DNA of 64,000 nucleotides, from the NCBI GenBank assembly GCA_022566355.1, contig JADFJB010000005.1, positions 1 through 64,000 of the forward strand, in the 5' to 3' direction. The notes beneath the pieces were generated by a model. That model saw only the letters and a program-made list of their open reading frames with translations, did not search any database and had not been told where the DNA came from. Shown piece by piece: positions 1 to 8,617 of the stretch (positions are counted from its first letter, which is position 1; each line of letters starts with the position of its first letter). This DNA comes from a candidate division KSB1 bacterium. GTDB lineage: Bacteria > Zhuqueibacterota > JdFR-76 > DREG01. The translations under genes were made by a program, and so were the position numbers.

Positions 1-130
1 AAAATGTTACCAAAACGTTACCACTTTTCGATTCAACTAGATCAAAATCAATCAAAACTAATAGACAATATTTGTGGTTTTTAAGCTTGTTTTGGTAGTT
101 TTGGAGAACTTTTCAAGCTGGCCAAAACTT
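1..130. mobile_element. Probable terminal sequence of an integrated element
   Basis: This AT-rich stretch has no gene and abuts a truncated tRNA gene. It carries short repeats of the kind found as integrase arm sites: GTTACCA twice near 6-23, and TTTTGG/CCAAAA motifs in both orientations near 10-15, 90-104 and 121-127. I infer that it is the end of an element integrated in a tRNA gene, with the body of the element to the left and outside the window. No integrase is visible here, so the assignment rests on the tRNA fragment alone. Confidence 0.35.
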
Positions 131-175
131 ATTCGTAATCAGCAGGTAACCGGTTCGAATCCGGTCGGTGGCTCA
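131..175 (+). other. 3' fragment of tRNA-Thr(CGU), likely attachment site
   Basis: The sequence matches the 3' half of a tRNA: anticodon loop TTCGTAA at 132-138 (anticodon CGT), 3' anticodon strand 139-143, variable loop 144-148, a perfect 5-bp T-stem 149-153/161-165 around TTCGAAT, acceptor 3' strand 166-172 and discriminator T at 173. The 5' partners are absent. Positions 127-131 pair with 139-143 at only three of five places, and no D-arm or 5' acceptor strand precedes it. It is therefore not a working tRNA. A 3' tRNA fragment of this kind is what integration into a tRNA gene leaves at the far end of an element. Confidence 0.6.
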
Positions 176-263
176 AGCTGAAAGCCCCATAAGATCAATA
201 GTTTATGGTGTTTCTGTTTTAATAACTTAACTTGTGTTTAGCATTGTTTATAAATTTTTACTA

Positions 264-327
264 CAAAGACGTTAGGACACCACTTTCTTTCTTTATTATT
301 TTTGCCTTCTTTCTCTTTGCGTCTTTG
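264..327. repeat. Inverted repeat with CAAAGACG arms
   Basis: CAAAGACG at 264-271 is repeated inverted as CGTCTTTG at 320-327 around a pyrimidine-rich spacer. It resembles the dispersed palindromes with 'cgcaaagacgc' cores found in many environmental bacterial genomes. It ends 13 bases before the start codon of the TPR gene, so it forms that gene's leader. Confidence 0.45.
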
Positions 328-340
328 GGGTTAATATAAC

Positions 341-841
341 ATGGTCGAAGAATATTTTCCAAACCCACATACAAATCCTGCAGCGATTCAATTTTTTGAA
401 AGAGCGTATCGTTTGCAAATGAACGGCGAGCTTGAGCAGGCGGTTGCATATTACAAAAAATCTCTGGAAATTGAACCCACCGCTGAAGCCTACACCTTCT
501 TGGGCTGGACCTATAGTTATATGGATCAACTTGAGCAAGCGATTCAAGAATGTTTGAAAGCGATTGAAACTGATCCGGATTTTGGCAATCCGTATAACGA
601 CATCGGTGCATATTATTTGCAATTGGGCAAACCAAAAGATGCCATCCCCTGGCTCCAAAAAGCGAAACAGGCGCAGAGATATGCTAGTCCGGAGTTCGCA
701 TATACCAATCTCGGACGGGCGTATGAATTGCTGGGACTGTGGCCGAAGGCTATGATCGAGTACCACGAAAGCCTGGAAATAAATCCAAATTATTTTCCGG
801 CCAAGGAAGCATTGGAACATATTGAACCAAAGCTGAATTAG
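341..841 (+). CDS. TPR-repeat protein
   Basis: A 166-residue soluble protein without a signal peptide or membrane segment. It is built of tandem tetratricopeptide repeats: roughly residues 18-50 (AYRLQMNGELEQAVAYYKKS), 51-84, 85-120 and 121-155, with the usual small residue/Tyr/Pro pattern ('EINPNYFPAKEAL'). TPR domains bind other proteins; the partner is not evident. ATG at 341 follows only a weak GGGG and lies directly after a palindromic repeat. No operon partner is visible: the next gene is a pseudogene on the other strand. The TPR class is secure, the role unknown. Confidence 0.75.
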   Translation: MVEEYFPNPHTNPAAIQFFERAYRLQMNGELEQAVAYYKKSLEIEPTAEAYTFLGWTYSYMDQLEQAIQECLKAIETDPDFGNPYNDIGAYYLQLGKPKDAIPWLQKAKQAQRYASPEFAYTNLGRAYELLGLWPKAMIEYHESLEINPNYFPAKEALEHIEPKLN

Positions 842-896
842 GAGGATTTATTTATTTGAGGCCGTACTTTTCAATTAATTTTAGAAGGCCAATTCT

Positions 897-914
897 ACAC
901 AAACCTGTTTGTGT
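897..914. terminator. Hairpin after the TPR gene
   Basis: ACACAAAC CT GTTTGTGT is a perfect 8-bp inverted repeat 56 bases after the TPR stop codon. It is followed by TTCTTA rather than a clean T-run, so it is a weak intrinsic terminator at best. It also lies just after the 3' end of the minus-strand pentapeptide pseudogene. Confidence 0.3.
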
Positions 915-948
915 TTCTTAAAGGATACTTGCCAAAGTTCCTGCCGGA

Positions 949-1201
949 TTAGATTTTCTGTGGACCATGATATTTACATGAATCCAGGTTTTTTACATGT
1001 GACAAATCGACATTTTCAAAAAAAGTTTCCCAAAATAACGTTTCTATAAGGACTTCGTTTTTGAGGTCTGCTTCTGTGAGGTTAGCAAATGAGTGGTCTG
1101 CTCCTTTTAGCTGTGGTATTACATCCGGATTCTCCTTCCGCTATTTATCCCAGCCTTTTACACCTTGCCATAAGAATTTTTAGATGTTTCGGGTTGGCTA
1201 A
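949..1201 (-). pseudogene. Pentapeptide-repeat protein remnant
   Basis: Read on the minus strand, pieces of one protein appear in two frames. From 1195 comes ANPKHLKIL, then after a one-base shift near 1172 comes QGVKGWDK, a TAG stop where Trp is expected, RKENPDVIPQLKGADHSFANL and TEADLKN, ending in NVDLSHVKNLDSCKYHGP before the stop at 949-951. The 'NPxHLxIL..QGVxxWNxW' opening, the A(D/N)L pentads and the 'VDLSHxKNLDSC' end are typical of bacterial pentapeptide-repeat proteins. Full-length relatives carry many more pentads, so most of the solenoid is deleted. The start codon is also lost: TTA (1199-1201) stands where ATG is expected. Not functional. Confidence 0.6.
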
Positions 1202-1409
1202 GTTTCACCTTTTCTTTTTTTCTTAAATTGTAGTTGCTTGAGTATAGCACAGTTAACTATTTTTATCAGACTCAGTTTTCAAGTATTTTGATCTACAATT
1301 TCCAAATCATCTCCCTTTAAATATTCAGTTGGAATCGCACTAAATTAAATCAATTTATCAAATAAAATAATATTTACTGACTGATAATAATTTAGCAAAC
1401 TAAATAATG

Positions 1410-2888
1410 TCAATCCCGCTCACCTCTCCTCTGCCCAAACCCATAAGCAATCCCCGCCGCCAGCAACCCCCACAAAATATATCCCAATCCGGTATTGGCA
1501 AGAGTCTCAGGTTCCAGCGCTGCCAGATAGCCGCGGCTTTCGAGGAAATAGAATAAAATGGTGGCGATAAAGCCGGTTGCTGCCGAGGCTTCGACGCTGC
1601 TTTTTTTTGCACTTTTGGAAAAGACCGCCAGCATGGGAATAAAGATCGTGGTGGTTAGAATCCCCGAAGAAAGATAGAACATATCCCAGAGCGAATCGGT
1701 GAACAGGGCATAGAGATAAGCCAGTCCGACCGCGCCAGCCGACATCCAGCGGGAAATTGTGGTTTGGTTAATTATTGCTTTCCTTTTCATGAGGATCGGT
1801 TCCACCAGATCATAGGACAGGGACAGCGCAACTACATTGCCGCAAGTATCTATGGTGGACATGGCTGCCGCAGCCAGGCCAATACTCAGGATAACACTGA
1901 GCCAAACCGGCGCATGGTTTTGCATAAACACCGAAAAGATCGAAGCGCCGTCATTCAAATTTGCGGGAATCATCGTGCCTTCGGGCGGATAGAGATACAG
2001 CGCCGCAAACCCGATGATCATCGGCAGTAAAGCCAGGAATAATAGGGAATTGGCAAAAGAAATGACCACCGCTTTGCGAGCAGCGCTGTCATTTTTGGAA
2101 GCCTGTAACCGCAGCCAGATATCGCTTTCCACCAGCCATCCCGGCAGGTAAGCAATCAATGTTAAAAAAATAAGGGGCAGGCCGGGAGCCAGAAAAGCCA
2201 ATGCCGAGGAATTTACTTTAGGCGGCGAAGGTAAGTCGGTTAGCCAGTTCGAAATGGAAGTTTCAGATAAAATAACACTGCCTGAAATCCAGGCAATAGC
2301 GGTAATAAAAAATGCCACCAGGGCAAATTGAATCCGGTCGGTAATCACGACGGCAGAGAACCCTCCCATGAGGGAGTACGAGGCAACCACCACCGCGATA
2401 AACGCCAATACCAGGTGAAATGGCAACTCAAGCAACGGACTTAACACATGGGCCGCGGCAAAGATCTCGGCGCCGCCCCAGACCAAAAACACAAATGCCA
2501 ACGGCAGTGCCAAAAACGTCCGGGCTCGTTGGCCAAAACGATTGGCGACCATTTCCGGTTGGGAAAATGCCGGCAGTTTGCGAAAATGCGAAGTAAAGAA
2601 ATAATAGCCTGCCATGGTCAACAGCCAGGGGATCGGCACCAGCCACAGCGCGCCCAGGCCATACCAATAGTAGAGTTGCACCGTGTACACGCACGACCAG
2701 CTAATCGACATAAAACTGGCCGAGATGGAGATGCCGGCAGACCAACCGGACAAGGAGCGACCGGCGTTCCAGAATTCGGTGTCTGGTTTCGGGCTGGTTT
2801 TTGTACGTCGGAAGCCTCTCCAGCCGATGTATAGCACGGCGGTGGAGTAGAGCAGCAGGCCGAGCCAGTAGATGTATTTGGTGTTCAT
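1410..2888 (-). CDS. Sodium:solute symporter (SSS family)
   Basis: A 492-residue polytopic membrane protein with about 13 hydrophobic segments. The N-terminal FWNAGRSLSGW and SISASFMSISW segments are the TM1/TM2 signature of the SSS family, which couples uptake of a solute to Na+ entry. The substrate cannot be read from sequence. I chose the ATG at 2888 (MNTKYIYW) over upstream GTG/ATG codons because the earlier codons lie against the palindromic repeat at 2901-2993. No ribosome site is obvious. GC is above 50% in sampled lines, against 25-35% in sampled core-gene lines, suggesting transfer. It diverges from the S9 peptidase gene. Confidence 0.85.
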   Translation of the reverse strand: MNTKYIYWLGLLLYSTAVLYIGWRGFRRTKTSPKPDTEFWNAGRSLSGWSAGISISASFMSISWSCVYTVQLYYWYGLGALWLVPIPWLLTMAGYYFFTSHFRKLPAFSQPEMVANRFGQRARTFLALPLAFVFLVWGGAEIFAAAHVLSPLLELPFHLVLAFIAVVVASYSLMGGFSAVVITDRIQFALVAFFITAIAWISGSVILSETSISNWLTDLPSPPKVNSSALAFLAPGLPLIFLTLIAYLPGWLVESDIWLRLQASKNDSAARKAVVISFANSLLFLALLPMIIGFAALYLYPPEGTMIPANLNDGASIFSVFMQNHAPVWLSVILSIGLAAAAMSTIDTCGNVVALSLSYDLVEPILMKRKAIINQTTISRWMSAGAVGLAYLYALFTDSLWDMFYLSSGILTTTIFIPMLAVFSKSAKKSSVEASAATGFIATILFYFLESRGYLAALEPETLANTGLGYILWGLLAAGIAYGFGQRRGERD

Positions 2889-2900
2889 GATGATAATAGT

Positions 2901-2993
2901 TACCACAGAGGCACAAAGAACACAGAGAAAAGAAAAAAAATGTTAAATTCGGGTTACTGAGTTTTTCCTTGTGCTCTCTGTGCCTCTGTGGTA
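2901..2993. repeat. Long inverted repeat, CCACAGAGGCAC family
   Basis: The arms 2901-2929 and 2965-2993 are inverted copies matching at 25 of 29 positions, each starting TACCACAGAGGCACA, around a 35-base spacer. The 'ACCACAGAGGCACAGAG' sequence is a widespread dispersed palindrome in environmental bacteria. It fills the space between the divergent symporter and S9 peptidase genes and reaches within 13 bases of the symporter start, so it forms that gene's 5' leader. Confidence 0.7.
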
Positions 2994-3126
2994 TAATTTT
3001 TTTTTCTGGCTTATGTTTTTTCTCAATGAAAGACAATATAAGGTAATTTAACAAATATTCCTTATCTTAATTTAATCCTTGTTTTTGCAATTAAAAGGCG
3101 CAAAATTATGCCAAAATGAAAGAGAA

Positions 3127-5220
3127 ATGAAAATGAAAAAAATATCGCTAATCGTGTTGTTCTTTGTATACCCGTTTTCCGGCGTTCTCGCTCAGCAAAC
3201 TGAACAAAGACCCATGACTGTCGATGATGGTCTGAACATGGTCAGGGTTGGTGATGCTTTAATGTCACCGGATGGGGAATGGGTTTTCTTTTCCAAATCT
3301 GAGTTGGATTGGAAAAAGAATAAACGCAAAAAAAAGTATTATAGAATTTCCTCAGAAGGCGGCGAGGCATACCAATTTATCGGGGAAGAAGGCGGCAGTT
3401 CGTTCCGGTTTTCGCCCAAAGGGACCTGGCTGTCGTTCATTCGGTCGGTTGGCGATAAAGACAAAGACAAAGACAAAGAAAGCCAGATATTCATCATGCG
3501 AACCAATGGCGGCGAAGCGGTCCAACTCACCAAGCATAAAAAGGGATTATCGCGCTATCTATGGACGAAAGATGAGTCTAAAATCATTTTTCTTGCCAAC
3601 GAGCCCAAGAGCAAAGAAGATGAAAAAAAGAAGAAAGACGGCTATGACGCCATTGCTGTCGATGAAGGACCAAACGGCCAACGAGCGGGTAGTTGGCGCA
3701 ACCTGTGGCTGTTCGATGTGGAATCCAAAGAGGAAAAGAGAATCACCAATGAGAATTTCATCATCGGCAATTTTGATGTTTCGCCCGATGGCAAAAGGAT
3801 CCTTTTTACAGCACGCTTTGAGAACCGCCGCAACCAGGGCAACCTGTCGGAAATTTATATGATGACAATAGAAGATTCAGTCAAGACTCGGCTCACCGAA
3901 AATCGTGCTCCAGAAAGTCGACTGCTCTGGGCGCCGGATGGTAAAACTTTTGCGTATATTGCCGCTGATGATAAGGAGTGGGAATTGCGCAACAGCAAGA
4001 TCTGGCTGATGAATCCGGATACCAAAGAATACCACCTGCTATCGGGTGATTTCGAAGGCCGGATCCGCAGCTTATTTTGGACGCCAGACAGTAAAAGTAT
4101 TCTGTTCAGCGCACTACAACGAACCAATACCAACCTGTATAAACTGGATGTGAAAAAGAAAAGCATCCAGCAGATCACCAATAAAGTGGGCTCATTATCT
4201 GCAAATTCATTTTCGAAAGATCGAAAGAAATTCGTATATACATACTCTAATTTTGACACTCCTTCAGATCTATTTACCGCTAATGTTGGCAAATTCAAAC
4301 CAACTCGATTGACTGATGCCAATCCATGGATCAAAAAAGAAATTAAGCTGGCAAAAGGGGAAGTCATTGGCTGGAACAGCAAAGACGGTCTGGAAATTGA
4401 AGGGCTGTTGTACTTACCAGAGAGCTATAAGAAAGGTGAAAAGCTGCCTCTTATATTGAATATTCATGGCGGCCCTGCAGGTGTATTTACCAATAATTTC
4501 AGCGCTCGATACCATGTTTATGCTGGTTTGGGCTATGCGTCCCTATGTCCAAATGTACGCGGCAGCAGCGGCTACAGCGATGAATTTCTACGCGGTAACA
4601 TGCACGATATCGGCGGCGGCGATTACCAGGATTTGATGACGGGCGTGGATACTATTATCGAAAATGGAATTGCCGATCCGGAGAAACTCGGGTTGCGCGG
4701 CTGGAGTTATGGCGGCATCCTCGGCGGCTGGACCATCACCCAAACGGATCGTTTTAAGGCTGCCTCTGTAGGCGCGATGGTTTCCGATTGGACTTCCGAA
4801 TATGGCCCCGGTTTCAACTATGATGTGCGATTGTGGTATATCGGCGACACTCCCTGGAACAATTCCGAAGGCTACCGGCAAAAATCGTCGTTAACCCATG
4901 CTTCTAATGTTACCACACCGACCATCATTTTTCATGGCATCAACGACCGCACCGACACGGAACCGCAAAGCATGATGTTCTTTGCCGCATTAAAGGATAT
5001 GGGTAAAACCGCCCGGTATTTGCGTTTTCCACGTGAGCCACACGGCTTTCGTGAACTCCGGCACCAACGCACCAGGGATATCGAAGAGATCCGCTGGATG
5101 CAAAAGTATGTCCTGGACATAGACTGGGAACCGTGGATTCGGGAAGAGGATAAAAAGAAAGATGAGGAAAAGGATGGTGAAAAAGAGATCTCTATTTTGG
5201 ACCGGTTCAGTGAAAAATGA
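3127..5220 (+). CDS. S9-family serine peptidase (prolyl oligopeptidase type)
   Basis: A 697-residue exported peptidase. Residues 1 to about 22 form a signal peptide (KKISLIVLFFVYPFSGVLAQ). Next comes a WD40-like beta-propeller to about residue 410, with repeated 'SPDGK' and 'LTENRAPESRLLWAPDG' blades, then an alpha/beta hydrolase domain. The triad is visible: Ser527 in GWSYGG, Asp607 in GINDRTD and His639 in REPHGF. The family cuts peptides after small or proline residues; the substrate here is unknown. Oddities are a DKDKDKDKE stretch coded by a 6-base tandem repeat near 3456-3480 and a Lys/Glu-rich tail. A TTG start at 3079 would spoil the signal peptide, so I used ATG 3127. Confidence 0.88.
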   Translation: MKMKKISLIVLFFVYPFSGVLAQQTEQRPMTVDDGLNMVRVGDALMSPDGEWVFFSKSELDWKKNKRKKKYYRISSEGGEAYQFIGEEGGSSFRFSPKGTWLSFIRSVGDKDKDKDKESQIFIMRTNGGEAVQLTKHKKGLSRYLWTKDESKIIFLANEPKSKEDEKKKKDGYDAIAVDEGPNGQRAGSWRNLWLFDVESKEEKRITNENFIIGNFDVSPDGKRILFTARFENRRNQGNLSEIYMMTIEDSVKTRLTENRAPESRLLWAPDGKTFAYIAADDKEWELRNSKIWLMNPDTKEYHLLSGDFEGRIRSLFWTPDSKSILFSALQRTNTNLYKLDVKKKSIQQITNKVGSLSANSFSKDRKKFVYTYSNFDTPSDLFTANVGKFKPTRLTDANPWIKKEIKLAKGEVIGWNSKDGLEIEGLLYLPESYKKGEKLPLILNIHGGPAGVFTNNFSARYHVYAGLGYASLCPNVRGSSGYSDEFLRGNMHDIGGGDYQDLMTGVDTIIENGIADPEKLGLRGWSYGGILGGWTITQTDRFKAASVGAMVSDWTSEYGPGFNYDVRLWYIGDTPWNNSEGYRQKSSLTHASNVTTPTIIFHGINDRTDTEPQSMMFFAALKDMGKTARYLRFPREPHGFRELRHQRTRDIEEIRWMQKYVLDIDWEPWIREEDKKKDEEKDGEKEISILDRFSEK

Positions 5221-5244
5221 ATACATCTTAAACGATAAAAGAAA

Positions 5245-5668
5245 ATGATCGGTAAAACAATTTCACATGTTAAGATTTTGGAAGAGTTGGGTCGTGATGG
5301 GATGGGAGTAGTCCATAAAGCTAAAGATATGAAACATGATCGATACGTTGCTCTTAATTTCTACCCCTCCCGTCAGTCAGGCTGAAGAAGAAAAGAAACG
5401 ATCATCCATGAACCAAAGCTGCTTCTGCATTAAATTATCCCAACATAGCAACTATCTATGAAATTGATGGATCAGATGCACAAATTTTCATAGCAATGGA
5501 ATATGTCGATGGTAACCCTCTTTCAGATATTTTAGGAGCGATGCATGCATCGCCTCTACTTTGGATGATGTATTCAATTATGTTTTCCAAATCGCTGAAG
5601 GTCTAAGAGTGGCACATGCAAAGAAGATTATCCTTCACGCCATTTATAATCCTTTTAAAAACGCTTGA
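5245..5668 (+). pseudogene. Eukaryotic-type Ser/Thr protein kinase remnant
   Basis: The ATG at 5245 opens MIGKTISHVKILEELG then RDGMGVVHKAKD, the N-lobe of bacterial Hanks-type kinases. At the VALK position the sequence reads VALNF, so the ATP-binding Lys is lost. The protein then breaks into several frames: [47 protein letters not shown], then in another frame [23 protein letters not shown] followed by an eroded HRDIKP motif. At least three frameshifts and in-frame stops are needed, and everything after the catalytic loop is missing. A small palindrome (5533-5558) sits at one break. Confidence 0.75.
5533..5558. repeat. Small palindrome inside the kinase pseudogene
   Basis: A 26-base near-palindrome with perfect 16-base core GCGATGCATGCATCGC and TAGGA/CTCTA shoulders. 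It falls between codons for DIL and LDDVF of the kinase remnant, with a frame change across it. Its form resembles short dispersed palindromes with 'GGGCGA..TCGCCC' cores known in other bacteria, so it may be an inserted miniature repeat. Confidence 0.5.
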
Positions 5669-6322
5669 CCTTTGATTTGAAATTCCTTGAAAAGTTTTTC
5701 GCTAGGGGGTCGTTGTGTAAATGAAAAATGATCCCAAACCATTTCCCAATATCAAAAATTTTCACAAAATTAAACATATCGTGTATAGCATTTCATATAC
5801 CAAAAGTGTATCAAAAATTGCCATAAGTTAAATTGGAATACAGATTACTATCGAAATAGTTATAACCTAAAACAAAGTGCTTTTCTTATTCTAGTTGTTT
5901 TTCAACCGGCAAAACGATGGATTGAATTATTTTGAAACGAACAGAATGAAATATTGTAGAACAAAATCTTGTATGATGACTGTATTCAATATTTGTCCTT
6001 CGATGCAATCAATAGGAATTTTATTCCCTTCTAGCTCTAATTTTCCTGCTTAAATAAATTCTATAAAAATGAACATTATGGAGATTAATAAGTAGTAACC
6101 ATCCAAAAGGCTTTAATGATTTTTAGGCTAGTAAATCGGAATAATGAATTAAAAAGTGAAACTAAAAAAAATAAACAAATATGGAGGTTAGGTTATTCAG
6201 AATGGTAAATTTATTAAAGCTAATTCCTCTAATGATGGCATGGTCTTTGTAATAGTTTTGAGGATTGGTATTGAATTTATTTAATTGCTTTGTGTTCTTT
6301 GGCAAGAGATGGACATTGGTGC
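5669..6322. other. Gene-free AT-rich stretch
   Basis: No convincing gene, RNA or repeat is visible. On the minus strand at about 5935-6049 there is a 37-codon open stretch (reads AGKLELEGNKIPIDCIEGQI and on) that looks protein-like, but it lacks a start and matches nothing I know. It may be another eroded gene. A 16-codon plus-strand frame at 6202 has a GGAGG too far upstream to be convincing. Confidence 0.4.
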
Positions 6323-6405
6323 TAAACGATCCGTGATGGTCCCGGACTGACGATTAAGTCGGGTTATACAACGATTCAATTTCATCCCACCATTTGGATC
6401 GTTTA
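6323..6405 (+). ncRNA. Candidate structured RNA leader of the prkA operon
   Basis: The outer stem 6323-6332/6396-6405 (TAAACGATCC with GGATCGTTTA) is a perfect 10 bp. Inside it, ATGGT 6336-6340 can pair with ACCAT 6389-6393, and CCCGGACT 6341-6348 with AGTCGGG 6357-6363 with one bulged G. The result is a compact branched fold of 83 bases, 110 bases before the prkA start. I do not recognise a riboswitch or sRNA class. It could be a cis-regulatory leader, a small RNA or an upstream terminator; there is no T-run after it. Pairing is seen directly, function is inference. Confidence 0.35.
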
Positions 6406-6515
6406 AAGAGTTACCTCCTATTTCTTACCAAATAACGACAAATTTATTTTTAATTATCTAGTGTAATACTTGAATGAAGCCGAAATAGTATTAAATAAAA
6501 GCTTCGGAGGGCATT

Positions 6516-8603
6516 ATGAGTAGTCAAAAAAAAGAAGTAATTGTTGCTTCTAAGAATGGGGAAAATCATTCAATTTTAAACAAAATGCGGGATATGATAG
6601 AACCAAAACACTATCAACAACTTAGTTGGTCGGGCACTTTTGAGGAGTATCTCCAACTAATAAAAAAAGATCCTAACATTCTTCGCAATGCATACCAACG
6701 TGTTTATGATATGATATTGACTGCAGGATATGATGAATATGTTGACAACAAAGATAAAATTATTCATTACAATTTTTTTGACGATCCGACTCATAATGGC
6801 AAGGATGCTATTTTCGGCTTGGATCTCTCATTGATGAAGTTGATCCATCTTTTTAAATCTGCTAGTAAATCTTACGGCACACAGAACCGTGTTCTACTTC
6901 TCCACGGTCCGGTAGGAAGCTCAAAAAGTACAATTGTCCGCTTAATTAAAAAAGGTTTAGAGGCTTATTCTCTAAAGGATGAGGGAGCATTATACTCGTA
7001 TTCCTGGAAACTTAAAGACAACGAAGGAAACGAAACATGGGAAAACTGCCCCATGCATGAAGATCCGATTCATTTAATTCCCTTGGAAGTTCGAAAAACT
7101 TTGGTTGATGATCTTGAAATTGATCTCATGGGAAACATGAAAGTATTGCAATCTGAATTATGCCCCTTTTGCCGTTATTATTTTAAAGAAAAATTAGACC
7201 GGTATAATGGAGATTGGGTGAGTGTTATCGGCGATGTAAAAATTCGAAGAATTGTATTGTCCGAACAGGACAGAATCGGCATTGGAACATTTCAACCAAA
7301 GGATGAAAAAAATCAAGATTCTACAGAGTTAACGGGAGATATCAATTATCGTAAAATTGCAATTTATGGCTCAGATTCTGATCCTAGAGCTTTCAATTTC
7401 GATGGTGAGTTTAACATTGCAAACCGGGGGATTATAGAATTCATTGAAGTCTTGAAACTCGAGGTTGCTTTCTTATACGATCTTTTGGGTGCGTCACAAG
7501 AACATAAGATCAAACCCAAGAAGTTTGCACAAACAGATATTGATGAAGTGATCATAGGCCATACAAATGAACCGGAATATAAAAGGCTACAAAACAATGA
7601 ATTCATGGAAGCTTTGAGAGATAGAACTGTCAAAATTGATATTCCTTACATTACTCGTTTGGATTGTGAAATAAAGATCTACGAGAAGGATTTTAATGCT
7701 GATAAAATTAAAGGAAAGCATATCGCCCCGCATACAATCGAAATGGCCTCGATGTGGGCTGTGTTAACAAGATTAGAAGATCCAAAACATGCCCAACTCA
7801 CAATGATGCAGAAATTAAAACTTTACAACGGAAAAACCTTACCTGGATTTACAGAGGATAGCGTTAAAGAATTGATGGCGGAAACCAGCAGGGAGGGAAT
7901 GGACGGTATCTCGCCGAGATATATTCAGGATAAAATATCTAATGCTTTAGTGAATGAAGACGAAAGCTGTGTAAATCCTTTTATGGTTTTAAACGAATTA
8001 GAATCAGGGCTAGAGCATCATAGTCTAATCGGTTCTAATGAGCAACGCCATCGTTATCGAGATCTTCTTGCCTTGGTAAAAGAAGAATACGAAGATATCG
8101 TAAAAAACGAAGTCCAGCGTGCAATAGCTGCCGATGAAGAAGCCTTAACCAGGCTCTGTGCCAATTATATTGACAACATTAAAGCTTATACGCAAAAAGA
8201 AAAAGTAAAAAATCGTTATACCGGCCAAAGCGAAGAACCGGATGAGCGTTCGATGCGATCGATAGAAGAAAAAATTGAAATTCCCGAAAGCAGGAAAGAA
8301 GATTTCAGAAGAGAAATTATGAATTATATTGGTGCGTTAGCAATTGAAGGAAGAACGTTTGATTATCGGACAAATGAACGCTTGCAAAAGGCGCTTGAGT
8401 TGAAATTATTTGAAGATCAAAAGGATTCAATTAAATTGACCAGCTTAATTTCACATGTCGTTGATAAAGATACCCAAGAAAAAATTGATGTTGTGAAATC
8501 ACGCATGATTAAGTATTACAACTATTGTGATGTATGTGCTACGGATGTCTTACAATATGTAGCAAGTATTTTCGCCCGTGGAGATGTTAAAGGCAACTCA
8601 TAA
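6516..8603 (+). CDS. prkA: PrkA-family serine protein kinase/AAA+ protein
   Basis: A 695-residue cytoplasmic protein. The N-terminal AAA+ PrkA domain has a Walker [10 protein letters not shown] at residues 131-139 (Lys137) and family motifs such as [12 protein letters not shown]. The C-terminal part (about 430-690) is the PrkA kinase-like region. PrkA proteins act in stress, stationary-phase and sporulation control; in E. coli (YeaG) it works with YeaH. The ATG at 6516 follows a strong GGAGGG seven bases upstream. It is the first gene of a prkA-yeaH-spoVR operon with a 14-base gap to the next. Length is slightly above the usual 640-680 residues. Confidence 0.93.
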   Translation: MSSQKKEVIVASKNGENHSILNKMRDMIEPKHYQQLSWSGTFEEYLQLIKKDPNILRNAYQRVYDMILTAGYDEYVDNKDKIIHYNFFDDPTHNGKDAIFGLDLSLMKLIHLFKSASKSYGTQNRVLLLHGPVGSSKSTIVRLIKKGLEAYSLKDEGALYSYSWKLKDNEGNETWENCPMHEDPIHLIPLEVRKTLVDDLEIDLMGNMKVLQSELCPFCRYYFKEKLDRYNGDWVSVIGDVKIRRIVLSEQDRIGIGTFQPKDEKNQDSTELTGDINYRKIAIYGSDSDPRAFNFDGEFNIANRGIIEFIEVLKLEVAFLYDLLGASQEHKIKPKKFAQTDIDEVIIGHTNEPEYKRLQNNEFMEALRDRTVKIDIPYITRLDCEIKIYEKDFNADKIKGKHIAPHTIEMASMWAVLTRLEDPKHAQLTMMQKLKLYNGKTLPGFTEDSVKELMAETSREGMDGISPRYIQDKISNALVNEDESCVNPFMVLNELESGLEHHSLIGSNEQRHRYRDLLALVKEEYEDIVKNEVQRAIAADEEALTRLCANYIDNIKAYTQKEKVKNRYTGQSEEPDERSMRSIEEKIEIPESRKEDFRREIMNYIGALAIEGRTFDYRTNERLQKALELKLFEDQKDSIKLTSLISHVVDKDTQEKIDVVKSRMIKYYNYCDVCATDVLQYVASIFARGDVKGNS

Positions 8604-8617
8604 TGTAGAGATGTTCA

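Noticed and set aside
6202-6252. Possible 16-residue leader peptide before prkA
   Set aside because: The GGAGG lies about 15 bases before the ATG, too far, and the peptide shows no regulatory codon run.
6263-6325. Sigma-54 promoter upstream of prkA
   Set aside because: TGG and GC pieces are present, but none has the required GG-N10-GC spacing.
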